Source of the DNA: Pyxicephalus adspersus
Lineage: Eukaryota > Chordata > Amphibia > Anura > Pyxicephalidae
Reading direction: 5' to 3'
Length of the DNA stretch: 64,000 bases
NCBI RefSeq assembly: GCF_032062135.1
Contig: NC_092858.1
Coordinates: 128,532,585-128,596,584, forward strand
In this document: positions 1-13,025 of the stretch, in pieces
Position numbering within the stretch: the stretch's first letter is position 1
How the letters are laid out: the number at the start of each line of letters is the position of its first letter
Program-made: the position numbers and the translations under genes
The notes under the pieces: generated by a model
What the model was told of the DNA's origin: nothing
What the model saw: the letters and a program-made list of their open reading frames with translations, nothing else
Databases searched by the model: none

Positions 1-124
1 CTGCTCTTTTAGATCAGCAGTTATCCTTTTCGATAGTTTGGTATCTGTATCCAGGGCTGTGAGGGTTCTATGTCACTGTTTTTGGTGCAGAATTAAGTAA
101 ATTTTAGGACAAAGGTTAAACTTA

Positions 125-548
125 AGCTGCGTACACACTTCCAATTTTTATCGTTGGAAATGAACGACGAACGATCGATTGGGCAAAAATCGTTTGTAAA
201 AAAAGTAACCAACGACGCCGACGAACGAGGATAGTCGTTGGAAATGAACGACCGGACCGGCGGATCGGATTGGACGACGATCGTTGACCATCTATCGTGT
301 GTACGGTCGTTCATTGATCGTCCATGGTCTGAGCATGCGCGGTGAACGAACGTTCGCTCACTTCCTGTGGTGCACGTCACTTCCTGTATCGTTCAAACGA
401 TCGCATCTATCGTGTGTACAATATCTGCGAACGATCGTGTCGTCATCTGTATGTACAGGATCGGTGCTTTACGATCGTTCGCAGACATCGTGCAGGATCG
501 TTCGTCGTTCGTTTACCAACGATAATAATTGGAAGTGTGTACGTAGCT
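125..548. mobile_element. Palindromic MITE, TWA-TSD family, long subtype
   Basis: A 424-bp non-autonomous DNA transposon. The left end AGCTGCGTACACACTTCC is answered by GGAAGTGTGTACGTAGCT at the right end, and TTA flanks both sides (122-124 and 549-551). The interior is full of CGATCGTT/AACGATCG motifs and is CpG-rich compared with its surroundings. It is nearly the same as 21056-21483. A 3-bp TWA duplication is typical of the PIF/Harbinger superfamily, so that assignment is inference. Short reading frames inside it are repeat-derived. Confidence 0.85.
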
Positions 549-999
549 TTAGGTTTTAGATTAAGTGTTGCTGTGTGGGTGTGGAGGATGTTGAGAAGGT
601 TAAAGTTTATCTAAAAACAAAAGTTTTTGTATCCAGAGTGTGAAATGATTAGAAACTCTGTTAGAAAAAGATACAAAATCTGTTATAGGGGAAACTTGAA
701 CTGCTAAAAAAAAAAATCTAGACTCACTATTTATTAGCTATACAGTGGTTTTATCCTGACCCTAATCTTTTATTTTAAGTATCACTCTTCCACCTAAAAT
801 TACCCTCTATTCTTGCCATGACAGTGATGGCCCAACCTATTTGCGTCAGTAGCTAATTTTATCAATTAAGTATGTCAGTCTCCATGAGGATAGACTAAGG
901 AGAGGCACAGTGGGACAAAGAGAACAGTCTGCAGGACTACACCTTCCTAAATACACAGCTCAACCAGCTATAGTTTAGCATGGGAAACACACATTAGAG
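549..999. other. No recognisable feature
   Basis: AT-rich unique-looking sequence with short A-runs. No gene, repeat family or RNA gene was recognised. Confidence 0.5.
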
Positions 1000-1300
1000 C
1001 AGTGTTCGCCAACCTTTTCGGGCCGATGGACCACTAAATTTACAGGCTTCGGACCATGCATGCGCGGGGAGCCGGGTGTCACTCAAAGGGGAAGAAACTT
1101 TCCCTTTAGTGACTTCATTATGCCAGAACCTACCCACTCTCCTATCGCAGGTTTGAGTCTAAAGAAACACAACCCCCCTTTTCCCTGAGCCTGCGATCCG
1201 TACAGGGGATATGGGCTGTGGCTCTGGCCAGTGCATACCCCCAGCGGGGTCCTTCTGCTTGGACTGCTTCCACAAAAGCTTGCAATAAATATTTCAGTCC
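1000..1300 (+). mobile_element. hAT-like element, left end only (fragment)
   Basis: The stretch opens with CAGTGTTCGCCAACCTTTTC followed by a 'gggccgatggacc' motif, which is the usual start of Charlie/hAT-type elements. I found no matching right terminus or 8-bp duplication downstream, so the element is truncated and its right limit is a guess. The body is GC-richer than the flanks. Confidence 0.5.
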
Positions 1301-2122
1301 TCTCAAAGTGGTATTTAAAGTAGAACCAACCATATAGGCATCTTGCTTGTAATTGTATTTTAAAAGCACAATTCAGTAGGTATATTCTTCTAGTATGGAA
1401 TGCTGGGGAAATTGTCTACCTTTCCATGTGCCTTGTGATAAATATAAATTGATTAACAAATTGTCCTTTTCTTTCATTATAGAAACCAAGGCCAGTCATC
1501 AATTTACATTTAGTATATTGTAATAAATACACACTTAAAAATCGTAAAATAAACTTACTCATAAAATACACACTTTTAATCATAAAAATTGTAAGGTGTA
1601 TACATGTACATATAATATATTAAACCAAATTACAATTCAGTGACAAAACACAAAATCCTCTAAAAATGATTGCATGGTGGTGTCCAAAAATAAATCATGT
1701 ATATGTATATAACCTGAAAATATATAAATATATATTTATATATAACCTGAAAGATAAAAAGTAGTGGTGCTTAGCTATGCCAATGTTTGATATAGCATAA
1801 CAGTCCAGGGCTTTTAGGCCCAAACCTAACCAAGGGTTTTGTGCTAGGGAGGGATGTGTGTCATGGGGGAGAGTAATGAGTAAAGTGCTAGGGATAGATG
1901 TGTGCTAGGAAAAGGGGTAAGTGTCACAGTGACATTGAAAGTTTGTTCTTGGTATTGAGCCAAACAGTGTAATAACCTGGAGTAACCCAAGCATTGACTG
2001 AGTCCTAACAATCAGCCCTACCACTGTGTATTAATCCAGGGAGGCGGAGGAGGAAAGGTCAGGGCTGGGGATGTATCATGTTGCAGCATTCTCACTTCCT
2101 CAGCCACCCTTTTCTCAGACTT
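1301..2122. other. AT-rich spacer with TA-rich tract
   Basis: No gene seen. At 1690-1745 there is a TA-rich low-complexity tract with two 'tataacctgaaa' units. The rest is unassigned. Confidence 0.5.
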
Positions 2123-2125
2123 TAA

Positions 2126-2408
2126 GGCTGTGTACACACATAGGACTTTTGTCTTTAGAAATGAAGGATACATGAACGAGCGCTGTACATACAGTGCCGT
2201 TCTGCTCTATGGATAGGGGAGGGGGGAGAACTACGGAGCGGAACACTGCTGCGCTTTCTTCTCCCCACTTTCATTACAGTGGTTCGTGGATCCACTGGGA
2301 TAGATGCGTTGGATGCCGAACGGACGCTGTGCACACGTCAGATTCTCGTCCGATACTAGCCCTGAAACGATAATCAGTTGAGAATAATCTGACGTGTGTA
2401 TGTAGGCC
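2126..2408. mobile_element. MITE, TWA-TSD family, short subtype
   Basis: A 283-bp element with ends GGCTGTGTACACAC.. and ..GTGTGTATGTAGGCC, flanked by TAA on both sides (2123-2125, 2409-2411). The core shares 'gctgtacatacagtgccgttctgctctatgg'-type sequence with the other copies. It is an older copy than those at 13026 and 45958. Confidence 0.8.
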
Positions 2409-2411
2409 TAA

Positions 2412-4074
2412 ACTTACTGATAAATTCTTACCTAAACAACAGTCATCTAGTTTCACAAGAGCACCTGTTGAGAGAATGAAGGACAGAGAAGCTGTATACA
2501 GTCCTGCACAAGAAAAACAACAGCAATTGGGTACCCCACTTGGGTGTCCCAATCCTTTTGTTTCTTAAAAAAACTTGTTTGGGAATGTTATGTGTTGCTC
2601 CCTAGACATTGAATTGTCACCTGAATTACCTGGATCAAACATCTATAGGCACTGTTCAGTACTGAGCTTTTATGACCTACCATCGATGCTAGGGGTAAAT
2701 ATTATTATGCAATTTTCCTATAAGGTTTTGTTATTTCTGTACAAAAACCACTGATTATACTTCAGTGTCTAGTATGTAGTAATGCATTACTTTTTTTATA
2801 TGTAAATGTGATAGTTTCTGTTGTGTTCTGCTTAAATATAGAGATAAAATACAACATTTTACTTTGTATTGCTTTGCACTGCAGTAAAAATGTTAAAAAA
2901 AAACAGAACTGACGAGGACATTAGGAAAAAAAAAATCTCATATTGTGCTTGACAATGCTCAGAAAGGTGATTAAAGCTAGAGGCCTAGGCAACTGATGTC
3001 CACATGTATTCAATTTATTTCGGTATGAATCTCTCTACCGTTTGAAACGGCATCATTTGACCAGTAGTTAAAAGACAACCACTATTTTTTAGTTCAGACT
3101 AACAATGGCTCACATCTACGATTAAAGCAGGCCTCACATTATTACCATAGGTAGGGGAACAGTTTCGTATGGTCACAAACCTGTAATGCAGGAGATACGG
3201 TAATCTTTTTGAGCTGTGCAGTCATAAAACTTACTAAATTGCCTAAGCTTCAGTTATTCACTGAGGGCTCAAACCTAGTGAGTAGCATGTACATAAATTG
3301 CAGTACAGGTCAGAGACAACTTTTTAGAACTTGCCAATGCAGCAGCTTTTCAGAATCTGGTATAAAAACAATACATTTAGCAGATTTCAGAACACATTAT
3401 CTTTGCCTGTCATAACTGCAATATCTCAAAGCCTAAATTCACATTGTACAAAATAGCCTGGTGAAAGCAGTGTCTGTTAACCCCTAATTAGCGTTTGCTT
3501 CTTTCTGTATACTCAATGAAGATATGTATACAGATGTTTCTTCAGGCACTCCTTAAAAACATGTGGTTATGATCCATGTTTGGGGACCCCACTGAGAAGT
3601 TCATTCACAAGGCAATCACCCTCAAGAAAACTTAGTACCACACCACATTTTAACACATAAGATCACCCTAGGCAATTCACCTACTAATATATTCCAGTTA
3701 AAGCAGAATTTTTCCACTTGCAGGGTGGGTGGGCTTATACCTCAGCCCACTTCTACATTATGGTATACTTACCCTTCATGGCTTCGTTAGGACTCCTGAC
3801 ATCTTTGCAGGTTTTGTTTGTGGCTTCAGGCTAATTCTTAGCATGCCACTGGACAGCCACTGACAGCTTAACTGCTGCACATGCACAATGCAGTTATAGC
3901 ATTCTGATTTTTGGTTCTATCAATGGCATCTAGCAATTTTGAAAATAGAGCTAGAGGAATACACCACAAACAGCGTACTCGTAACAAAACCTTCCAAGAC
4001 TAAGAAAATGAATTTGTAAATAGCAAAGTGGTGCTGATATATCACGTTTCCTCGGTCACATATGGACCCTAGGG
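2412..4074. other. No recognisable feature
   Basis: About 1.7 kb of AT-rich unique-looking DNA with short, unsupported open frames on both strands. No splice-bounded exon, RNA gene or repeat family was recognised. Confidence 0.5.
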
Positions 4075-4174
4075 TCCATAGGGTTTTATATCTTGGATAT
4101 GATTATTCCCCTAGTGGTTGAACTTGATAGACTTATGTCTTTTTTCATCCTTATTTACTATGTAACTATGTAAC
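4075..4174 (+). repeat. 3' fragment of dispersed amphibian-type retroposon repeat
   Basis: Contains 'ccctagtggttgaacttga' and ends in 'actatgtaactatgtaac'. The same motif closes the longer copy at 58421-58864. This is the short 3' end only. The family is known to me as a common frog repeat, but its class cannot be settled from this fragment. Confidence 0.65.
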
Positions 4175-4709
4175 ATTTGTAACATGACCAGAATAGGACC
4201 TGTTGTGCCGGATAATCAAAACAAATGGAAAACCAGTAGTCACAGTCTTGTTTTACTGTAATCGAATAGAAACAACCCTCTTTGGCTATTGGAGTAATGT
4301 AGTTAAGGATAATAGCATCATGTCATGTAATATTATGAATATGGGTCAATTGGTTGACAAAGGACAGCAAAGTACTACACAGAACAAATATATGGATACC
4401 ATGACATAAGAAACAAGAAGCGTTTGCTGAATCACTTTTTCATAAAAGCTTGATCATACTTGTCATATATTAGCTAAACTCAACTTTAAAAAGCCTGTTC
4501 TAGTCACCGGAGCACCAACAATTTGGCAAACTGTCAAAAGCCTACTGAAAAAGAATGCCTACACAATTAACTCATACAAGTCCAATCCAATCTGCAGCAC
4601 AGAACTAATGTTTGACAACTTCCTGTCATTTCTTGGTGCTTGAGCAATTCTGTCCCAATTATAGACTAGTGGTGGCAGGTGGAATCTTTATGCTCTGCTC
4701 TGATTGACA
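4175..4709. other. No recognisable feature
   Basis: Unique-looking AT-rich DNA. No supported gene or repeat. Confidence 0.45.
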
Positions 4710-4897
4710 CCTGATTTATTAAAGTTCCCCAATACTGGAGAAGATAGATTATCATGGGTGATCCAGCAAACCTGGAATGGTTCTGGTCCAGTATTCTAAA
4801 CACTTGCCATCTAATAGCAAATATTTTTTTAAGAAATCAACTCCAGGTTTGCTGGATCACGCAGGTTCCCCCAAAATACTATCTTCTCCAGTCCTGA
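4710..4897. mobile_element. Palindromic MITE, 5-bp-TSD family (diverged copy)
   Basis: Starts CCTGATTTATTAAAG and runs through 'gtgatccagcaaacctgg'. The complementary arm 'ccaggtttgctggatcac' and 'tatcttctccagt' follow. The whole element can fold as one long hairpin. It belongs with 17879, 18437, 23190, 29282, 42843 and 48265. Confidence 0.75.
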
Positions 4898-5137
4898 AGA
4901 AATTTTTGCTGCACTGGTCCTGACTTTTGTAATAGTGGTAGGAACTCCTTCTCTGAAGAACTTTCTCTATACACAACTAAAAATACCTTTAATGTATGCA
5001 CAAATTGTTAGAATATTCAAATATAAAATAGTTGCTCTAATTTGGTGTTTAATAGTGCTTAAAGGAAATCTTTTGTGTGGGAAACATGAAGGTTGCCATC
5101 ACTATTTTTTGTTTTTAGTTCATGGCTGTCAGGGTTA
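4898..5137. other. No recognisable feature
   Basis: Unique-looking spacer between two MITEs. No supported gene. Confidence 0.4.
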
Positions 5138-5450
5138 GGCCGCGTACACAGGCTGAATTATTGTTGATGGAAACGATCTTTCAGGATCTTTTCCAGGGAC
5201 AAACGAATGAATAATGAACGAATGAGTGCTGTAAATACAGTGCTGTTCTGTTCTATAGGGGGGAGGGGGAAGAATGAGCAAGTGGCACCCTGCTGCGCTC
5301 TCCTCCCTTGCCTTCCATTGTGGTCGTGCATGGATCCATCAGGATGAATTCATGAACGATGTAGGACGGCCTCTGTACAGATGTCAGATTCTCGCCTGAG
5401 ACGAACCCGACAGCTCGTATCAGGCAAGAATCATCTAACGTGTGTACAAT
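5138..5450. mobile_element. MITE, TWA-TSD family, diverged copy
   Basis: Left end GGCCGCGTACACAGGC after TTA (5135-5137). The right part reads '..aacgtgtgtacaat' followed by TAA. The core has the family signature: 'gctgtaaatacagtgctgtt', a GGGGGAGGGGGA tract and 'tgcatggatccatcagga'. The last bases of the right inverted repeat are lost. Confidence 0.7.
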
Positions 5451-7610
5451 TAACCATTGTCTTATCAGAGCAGTTCTGAAACCAGTGATGATTTAGAAGA
5501 AATTTGGAATTGCATGCAGTCAAATGGAAGTGCCTGATTTTACAAAGACAGGGTAAAAACTACTACAGGTACACGTCAAAGATGATCATGCCTTGTCATA
5601 TTTACAACTATTTATAATTTACAGATATACTACAAGTTTATACATTTCTTATCTGCCAAATTACTCTATAATGTAGCATTTGATTCTGAACAGCAGAGAA
5701 GCTGCTTTAAATCTTTGCGTACAATCATTCAGGGGCTTGAGAAGCGGGTCTTTGCAATCATTCTGGACTTGAGATGCAGAGAAATTAAGCTGGATTGTTG
5801 AGCCTTATCAATTGGACAGCCCTCAGCAATACATTTACAGGGAAATGTGTTCCTTATTAACCAGTGCAGCTATTTCTTCATGCTGGAGCCTTACTGACGA
5901 GACTGTGCACAAACACCATCTGCAAGACGTGTCTCATTGAGCCTGAAAATACGGTGAAAACCTCGCCTACACACTTATCCTCTTTTCTCAGCTCAACACA
6001 CACATACACTTTGTCATGTGGGTTTAGATTTCTATACAGCCGGTTGCTAAAAACACAAAACCTGAATCAGAAGCATTTTGTATTGTAAAATGTCAAAAAC
6101 AGTGTCCTTGTATAAAACCACCTCAAATTTTAACCTTTTTTCTAACCATATACTGGACCCATTGTTTTATTTCACTAAGCTGGAAATACAGGATGACTTC
6201 CACAAACATCACTGAAAGGGACCTAAAGTCTGCTATGCACTCCCCCTTTGGCAGCTATGCTACAAATAAGGCTATGTCACACAAGCAATTTTGAAACAGC
6301 TATTTTCTAGGGCAAAAAATTGCAGTAAACAAAAGTTGTTGCTGTGGATTTTAGCAACTTTTAATTTAGTTACTGAGATTGACTTTTTGGAACATTTAAA
6401 TCTACCAATATGAAGGTGCATATAAAAGCATTTTGGGCATCTATATTAGTAACTCACAACTCCTTATACTTGTTCCAGATCAGAGACTCACAAAAGCACT
6501 GAATGATTGCCGGAAAATTAGCATTCTTAAAAGGAAATGTCAGTAATGGTTGTCTACACAATTGTGTCCTTTCCCAGCTAAAGTTAAATGTTAATTTTTG
6601 CCTAGGCTACCATTAAAAAGTACTCCTACTTATCATTTACTCTTGCAGGCTTCCTTGTCTGATACGACTGGTCCCCCGGAACCTCTTGTGTTTGGTGCTC
6701 TATCGCTCAGTCTCAGGCCTTTGACCTCAACATATTCAACACGGGACCAGAAGTCATTCTCTCCCTATCTTTACAATGTGAAATTAATTTACTTGCACTC
6801 CCAAGGGACTGCCATGACAGTTCATTTTTGTGAATATTGAATTTACTTGACTGCATATGCATGACTTGGGCAAAACAATTTGTTTAAATTTTTACTTTTT
6901 TTAATCCTAAAAATACCACTAACCCCTTGCTGGAGTAATCAGTGAGTTTCTATGCTGTAGAAAAAGCAATTGTAATAAAATATTTACCTAATACAAATAA
7001 TTTCAAAGGCTGTGGGCTGGACATGGTGGCATTGGCACCTATTTCAGTGGTGCACCCACTGCTTACAAAGAAAATCTTATCACCAGGCTACTGGACACCT
7101 GCTGGACAGATTTGTCTAGGAAGAGGAAGGAAAGCTTAACTCGGACAGGGAGTGTGGTACGGGTAATTTGATGGTATGTGCACCCCACAGAGCTAACAGT
7201 GCCAGATGCAGGCTGAGATAACATAGCACTGATACCCATAGCTTTAGCACAAAGTTTATCTCAACTGTCTTTGCCAGAGTGGGCCTCTATTGGAAACATA
7301 GCCACTGGTGTCTTCTATAAGTGGAAACTGTCGAGGCCATTTCAAGACTCTGGAACTGGGATTCTGTTTGGTCTAGTGCACCTTCTAGCTCTGTACCTAG
7401 CTGTAGAGTGTTGACACTTTGATGCAGGCAATCTTGGCCAGCTTTCATATGCCAACATGGTTTTCTCAACTCGGCATGCCCTTGGAATGCAAGATGGCAT
7501 GGCTCCATTTTCTCTTACTCCTGCACCAAGGTCCCCTTTCATAGATGTTCTCACAAAGGATACCCTACTGGAATTATTTGTTTTTAGTTTAGTAGCGCTG
7601 GTCTTTACAA
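5451..7610. other. No recognisable feature
   Basis: About 2.1 kb with no assignable gene or repeat. Open frames here are under 85 codons, lack splice context and show no domain I recognise. Confidence 0.5.
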
Positions 7611-7612
7611 TA

Positions 7613-9008
7613 CAGTGAGGTCCATAACAGAGACAGAGACAACTTTTTTCTAATTTTGGTTCTGAACATTATCACAATATTTTTTTAAATGAAACAACTC
7701 AAAAGCAGTTGAACTGCAGACTTTCAGCTTTAATTCAGTGGGTTGAACAAAAAGGTTGCATAAAAATGTGAGGAACTAAAGCCTTTTTTTAGACAATCAC
7801 TTTATTTCAGGGGCTCAAAAGTAATTGGACAATTGACACAAAGGTTATTCCATGGGCTGGTGTGGGCAATCCCTTCGTTATGTCATTATAATTTAGGCAG
7901 ATAAAAGTCCTGGAGTTGATTTGAGGGGGGGTGCTTGTATGTGGAAGATTTTGCTGTGAACAAACAACATGGGGTCAAAGGAGCTCTCCATGCAGGTGAA
8001 ACAAGCCATCCTTAAGCTGCAAAAACAGAAAAAAACCCATCCGAGAAATTGCTACAATATTAGGAGTGGCAAAATCTACAGTCTGGTATATCATGAGAAA
8101 GAAACAAAGCACTGGTGAACTCAGCAACGCCAAAAGACTTGAACGTCCACGGAAGACAACAGTGGTGGATGATTGCAGAATCATTTCCTTGGTGAAGAGA
8201 AACCCCTTCACAACAGCCAACCAAGTGAACAACACTCTCCAGGAAGTAGGCATATCGATATCCAAGTCTACCATAAAGAGAATACTGCATGAAAGTAAAT
8301 ACAGAGGGTGCAAGCCACTCAAAAGCCTAGTGTTTATCCATGATGTGACACAGGACAGAAGCAGCCCAATGAATTCTGAGGTGTTCAGAGACATACTGTC
8401 TGCTCAAATCCTGCAATCACATTGATTGGTAGGTGTTTCATAATGCAGATGGACAATGACCCAAAACATACAGCCAAAGCAACCCAGGAGTTTAATAAAG
8501 CAAAAAAAGTGGAACATTCTTGAATGGCCCAGTCAGTCACCTGATCTGAACCCAATTGAGCATGCATTTCACATGTTGAAGACTAAACTTCGGACAGAAA
8601 GGCCCACAAACACACAGCAACTGAAAGCCGCTGCAGTAAAGGCCTGGCAGAGCATTAAAAAGGAGGAAACCCAGCATCTGGGCATGTCCATGAGTTCAAG
8701 ACTACAGGCTGTCATTGCCAGCAAAGGGTTTTTCAACCAAGTATTAGAAATGAACATTTTATTTTCAGCTTTTTAATTTGTCCAATTACTTATGAGCCCC
8801 TGAAATGAAGTGATTGTGTTAAAAAAGGCTTTAGTTCCTCACATTTTTATGCAATCTTTGTCTTCTACCCACTAAATTTAAGCTGAAAGTCTGCAGTTTA
8901 ACTGTGAGTTGATTCATTTACTTAAATTAATTAAATTAATTGTGGTAATGTACAGAACCAAAATTAGAAAAAAAGTTGTCTCTGTCCAAATATTTATGGA
9001 CCTAACTG
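7613..9008 (+). mobile_element. Tc1-like DNA transposon, both ends present, inactivated
   Basis: A 1396-bp element flanked by TA (7611-7612, 9009-9010). It starts CAGTGAGGTCCATAAC and ends ATTTATGGACCTAACTG. The terminal inverted repeats are about 200 bp long: the left arm (7613-7850, including 'ctcaaaagtaattggac') is mirrored by the right arm (about 8788-9008, including 'gtccaattacttatgagc'). The interior encodes a broken transposase. A short 'aattaaattaattgtgg' insertion near 8925-8945 disturbs the right arm. Confidence 0.92.
7969..8776 (+). pseudogene. Tc1-family transposase pseudogene
   Basis: The reading frame opens at ATG 7969 (MGSKELSMQVKQAILKLQKQ), slips in an A-run near 8030, and continues in another frame with the paired helix-turn-helix DNA-binding region (IATILGVAKSTVWYIMRKK; later VGISISKSTIKRILHESKYRG). 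An internal deletion then joins this to LVFIHDVTQDRSS near 8325, removing the section that carries the first catalytic Asp of the DD34E triad. The second Asp survives in QMDNDPKHTA (about 8445-8475), in a different frame from the final part WNILEWPSQSPDLNPIEHAF (about 8510-8570), which holds the catalytic Glu. There is also a stop at 8423. The product would have bound the terminal repeats and moved the element by cut-and-paste; this copy cannot. Family membership is firm and the defects are read directly. Confidence 0.9.
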
Positions 9009-9010
9009 TA

Positions 9011-11603
9011 TATACAAAGCATTGTGCCCCATCTGGTTCCTGCATTGTCTTAATGATATCCTTGCATGTTTGTTCTGATAGCGGCATGACATGTGTGACA
9101 AGATCATTTTTCATTACACTAGTGTGGATAGGAGTTGCTTACTTAATCCAAACTGTCAATAATGTATCTCTTATGGGAAGTTGTCCAAGTGGATCCTGGA
9201 ATGAAGGGAGCTCATGTCCTAAGTCCTACTTTATGCACTCAAACCACTTATTGACTGGTTCTTTTTGTGGTTCCTCAACACTTTGAAAGTAGGGGAAGTT
9301 TTTTTAATTTCCTAGGAAACAAATTACACATATGAAATGAAAATACCTAAAAGACAGCTCGAGTAATGAGTTTTTGAAGATATACCAACTCCATTTTGCC
9401 ATTTAAAACTAAAAAATGCTCCATGTTTCCATGCAAGATTGTAAACTCTTCTAAGACATTAAATTGCATTTCATTTAGACCAAACTAATATTTACACTAG
9501 ATTTTTTATTTTTTTTAATGTTCCAGTGAACAAAAATGTGTCTTTGAAGGAACAGTTTGTAGTATGTTTATTTATTATTCTACAAACTATTGTTTTCCAA
9601 GGAGGAGGTGGAGAAGCGTAGCTTGTGTGGTGTCTAGTCATTTCCCCCACATAAACCATCATCCATGCATCTTGGGGACACAAGAAATAATATATATGAT
9701 CTTTCTCTAAATTCTTTGTCTATACCCTCACCCCAGATCATTCCTTTTCCTTGGACCCTTTATTTCCACTTTTCCCCCACTTTCCACTTACCCTTCCTGT
9801 TACCCCCTCCTATCTACCCCTTTTTTAAAAACTAGTAAAATAGACCTTAGAAAGTTAGCTACTTCAAGCATAATTCATGCAGAAAGGCTGTGGTTTCTAC
9901 TGATTACTGATTTTTGTACATTTGGAGAGTCTGGAGTTGGCTTCTCTAAATGTTCATTCCTCTGGGATTTCTGCTTTCTTTTCTCTACCCGAAATTGCTT
10001 CTATATATTTTCACATATTTACAGTATGGTCATGCAAACTGTAGTTTTGGTTGAGTCTGGAGGTCCTCTTTACCAAGATATGTGTTCACCTAATAGGCAA
10101 AACTGCATAGCATATCAAACACACAAGAGTAAAAAAAAGGCACTTGCAAAGCTGACCCCAATAATAAATATGTTTTGGGCTGATTTCTTTAAAACACACA
10201 AATACTCAGCAAAACATTTAATAGGCAGTGTGCATTGCCTTATTCGCTTAATGTTGCTCCATGCCTGATAGTGCAGGATCATTCATTGTTAATGCTCTCC
10301 CATGGCCCCCAACCAAGATAGTGTTTGTAAGCCATGGGAATGGGGCCTTGATGCCACGCTGGCGCATGATGTGTTTCTCTATCCAGTACCCATTTGTGCA
10401 TAGCCTAAAATGCATGTCAGATTGGTATGTGTTTGGACAAGAATACCACAAAGGACTAGATTCTAACTGCATGGTTTGTTACTTAACGTTCAGGATTTTA
10501 GGCCTCCTGGTAAGTTTTAAAATCACTGGCTTTCCTTTATAAAAAATAGACACTTTAAGCTGAGACATTGCTGTTGAAAGTGAAATATCTGCCTGCAGAG
10601 AACACAGAAGATGAAAACAAGCCAAGTAAATAAACAGAAGGAGGCCAAAACCAACATTAAATAAATAAACATAAGTATAAGAGGGCTCGGCAAGATTCAA
10701 GTATAAAGATCCTGCGCTCTGCAATATGTCTCAAGCTTAATGTGGATCAGAAACCTGCTTAGTTTTTACTTATGCAAAATATTTTTAGCAGCGGTAACCC
10801 ATGACCTGGACCTGAGACCCTCATGCAGTCAATGCAGCTAATTTATAGGGTCATGTGATAGATTTGGGATAATAAAAAACACATTGAGACAAAGGTTTTG
10901 CAAAGCATTCTACATGAATCCCTTAAGATCTGCACAGAAGAACAAGAAATAGGAAATAACCTGTTTTTTTGCTCAGCGGGTAGAAACTATAAATCAGAGA
11001 ACTAAACCTCATCTACTACATCCTTTCCTAATCCATAGGTAAACTGAATATATGGGGGTCAGGAAATGTCTTTTTCAGAGACAATGTCAACATTGCCTTT
11101 TAAAAATGAGAGTGGTATAGGATGCAGCTGCTCTGAAGCAGTACACGTGAAGTTGGACTGAACATGCTGACAAGAGAAGTAAAAAAAAGACTGACATTAC
11201 TTACCTCCGAACAGTCGCAGCTTTGTGCTTTTTAAAGAAAATCCTGGGGTCATGCAAACCCAGAAATGATGTGTTTTATAGTTTATAGGCTCCTGAGCAA
11301 ATGTAAAGCTGGGGTCCAAATTATCAGCATTCCATTGCCCTGCACTAACTGCCATTCTGTCAGCTGGGGACATGACGAGGATGGGGACCCTAGGCTCAAG
11401 CTCTGCCCACAAACATGGCATGAATTTATTCAATCCTAGGAGGTAGTCAAAATTCATATCCTATGCCTGCTATCCAGCTGCAGGACTCTTTTTTCCCTAC
11501 CTTTGCCTTCATGATGTCACCATGTAGGTGGAGAACATAGGGTGTTACTACATAACTAGTCCAAATATCAACTGTATTTTGAGGGCATGCCAGTACCAGG
11601 TTG
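9011..11603. other. Mostly unassigned unique-looking DNA
   Basis: No supported gene. A pyrimidine-rich stretch (9710-9815) contains runs of CCCC/CTTTT. The segment 10261-10542 is open for 93 codons but has no splice or domain support. The region 11160-11500 has a 'cttacctcc' motif similar to one near 34660 and could be an unrecognised MITE. Confidence 0.4.
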
Positions 11604-11611
11604 AGGAGGGG

Positions 11612-11747
11612 CAGGGGTGTAGTCGTAAAAAAAAAGAAGAGGGGGCACGACACTATTCATGGCCTGCGCACATGTGCATCATTGTTTTACAAAAGCCTCA
11701 TTCTCTAAAAAGTGAGGGCACGGCGTGCCCGCCCCACTACACCCCTA
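11612..11747. mobile_element. Short hAT MITE with perfect 8-bp TSD
   Basis: A 136-bp element, CAGGGGTGTAGTCG.. to ..ACTACACCCCTA, flanked by AGGAGGGG on both sides (11604-11611 and 11748-11755). The terminal repeats and the 8-bp duplication identify a hAT element. There is no coding capacity. Confidence 0.9.
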
Positions 11748-11755
11748 AGGAGGGG

Positions 11756-12543
11756 TTAGTGCCAGGTTAGAAAGCGAAGCTGCATTCTGACGGTGCAACT
11801 TACTGCAATTAGATACAGAAAAACTGTACACCACAAATTCAACAATTACAAGATATGGTATATAGTATATTCCTGTTTTTATTTTTTTCCAAGGTCCATG
11901 TCAGGTAGAAGTATAAAGGCTAGTAATCACCTTCACCTGATGTTGGTGCAATTATGCCTTACACTCGTCAGGTCGATTACTGTGAACTGGTAATATGTGG
12001 GCAACATGCATTTCAATAAGGTGGCTTTTTCAATTTAATAGGCTATTTAACCCTATATGACAGACCTAAAATTATCTGCTACATTTTTTGAGTTACAGAG
12101 CTCTACATGGCATTCTGCTGCAACACAGGTGTGTTGTGGGAGTCAGGGTGCTGTAGGAAATGTATAGCACGACAGCACATCAACACTCAACAACATGTAA
12201 TCACCAACCATGTGCCAACCAAATTCCTTTGTGCATACATAAAAATTATTTTGTTACTCTAAAGAGGCTCTTTACTGTTTATGCACATAATAGTTAGCAT
12301 TTCCATTGAAAGTAAATGCACAGGAAAAACCTTCCAGCCAGGAGACTTTCCTGTGGAGAGTGGATATGAAAGTTTAAGACCATATTCAAATCTTATATTA
12401 CTATAAAAAAAATTCTGAATGTTGCTTTCTATTTGTTTCTATTAGTTTTTTAGCTAAATTGATGGCCCTCCAGATAAAGTTTTTCAACTCCATTCCAGTC
12501 TCCATCCCAGGCTGGGGGAGGTGAATGATCAGGAAATCACAAG
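11756..12543. other. No recognisable feature
   Basis: Unique-looking DNA between the hAT MITE and the nested retrotransposon block. No supported gene. Confidence 0.45.
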
Positions 12544-13025
12544 GGCCACCTCTATCTTTTTTTAAACAAATGTATTTCTATTAAGTTTTAACAAGGAAAA
12601 TAAGTTACAGAAACAAAAAAAAAACAAGATACATAATAAAACAATAATAAAGGAAAAACAATCAAGAGAAACATACAGCAGTATTATAAACGTATACTCT
12701 GTGCCCATTCCTCCACCCTGGCCCCTGCCCTAACCAAACTATTCAACCTCTCCCTTTCTACTGGTAAATACCCCTCAGCTTTTAAAGATGCCATAATTCT
12801 CCCTATCCTAAAGAAACCCTCACTGGACCCCTCCCTACCCTCCAACTACCGTCCTATCTCCCTTCTCCCATATGTCTCCAAACTTCTTGAACGCCTTGTC
12901 TACAAAAGACTCACCCATTACCTGAGCACCAACTCTCTCCTTGACCCCCTCCAGTCTGGTTTTAGAGCTGCCCACTCCACTGAAACAGCCCTTACTAAAG
13001 TGTCCAATGACCTCATCAGAGCTAA

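Noticed and set aside
8909..9286. A 125-codon plus-strand open frame
   Set aside because: It starts inside the right terminal repeat of the Tc1 element and runs into unique DNA; not a coherent gene.
9090..9290. Possible signal-peptide-like hydrophobic stretch downstream of the Tc1 element
   Set aside because: A hydrophobic run in one frame only, with no start context or homology.
10248..10542. Overlapping open frames on both strands
   Set aside because: No recognisable protein features or splice context. The overlap of both strands suggests chance.
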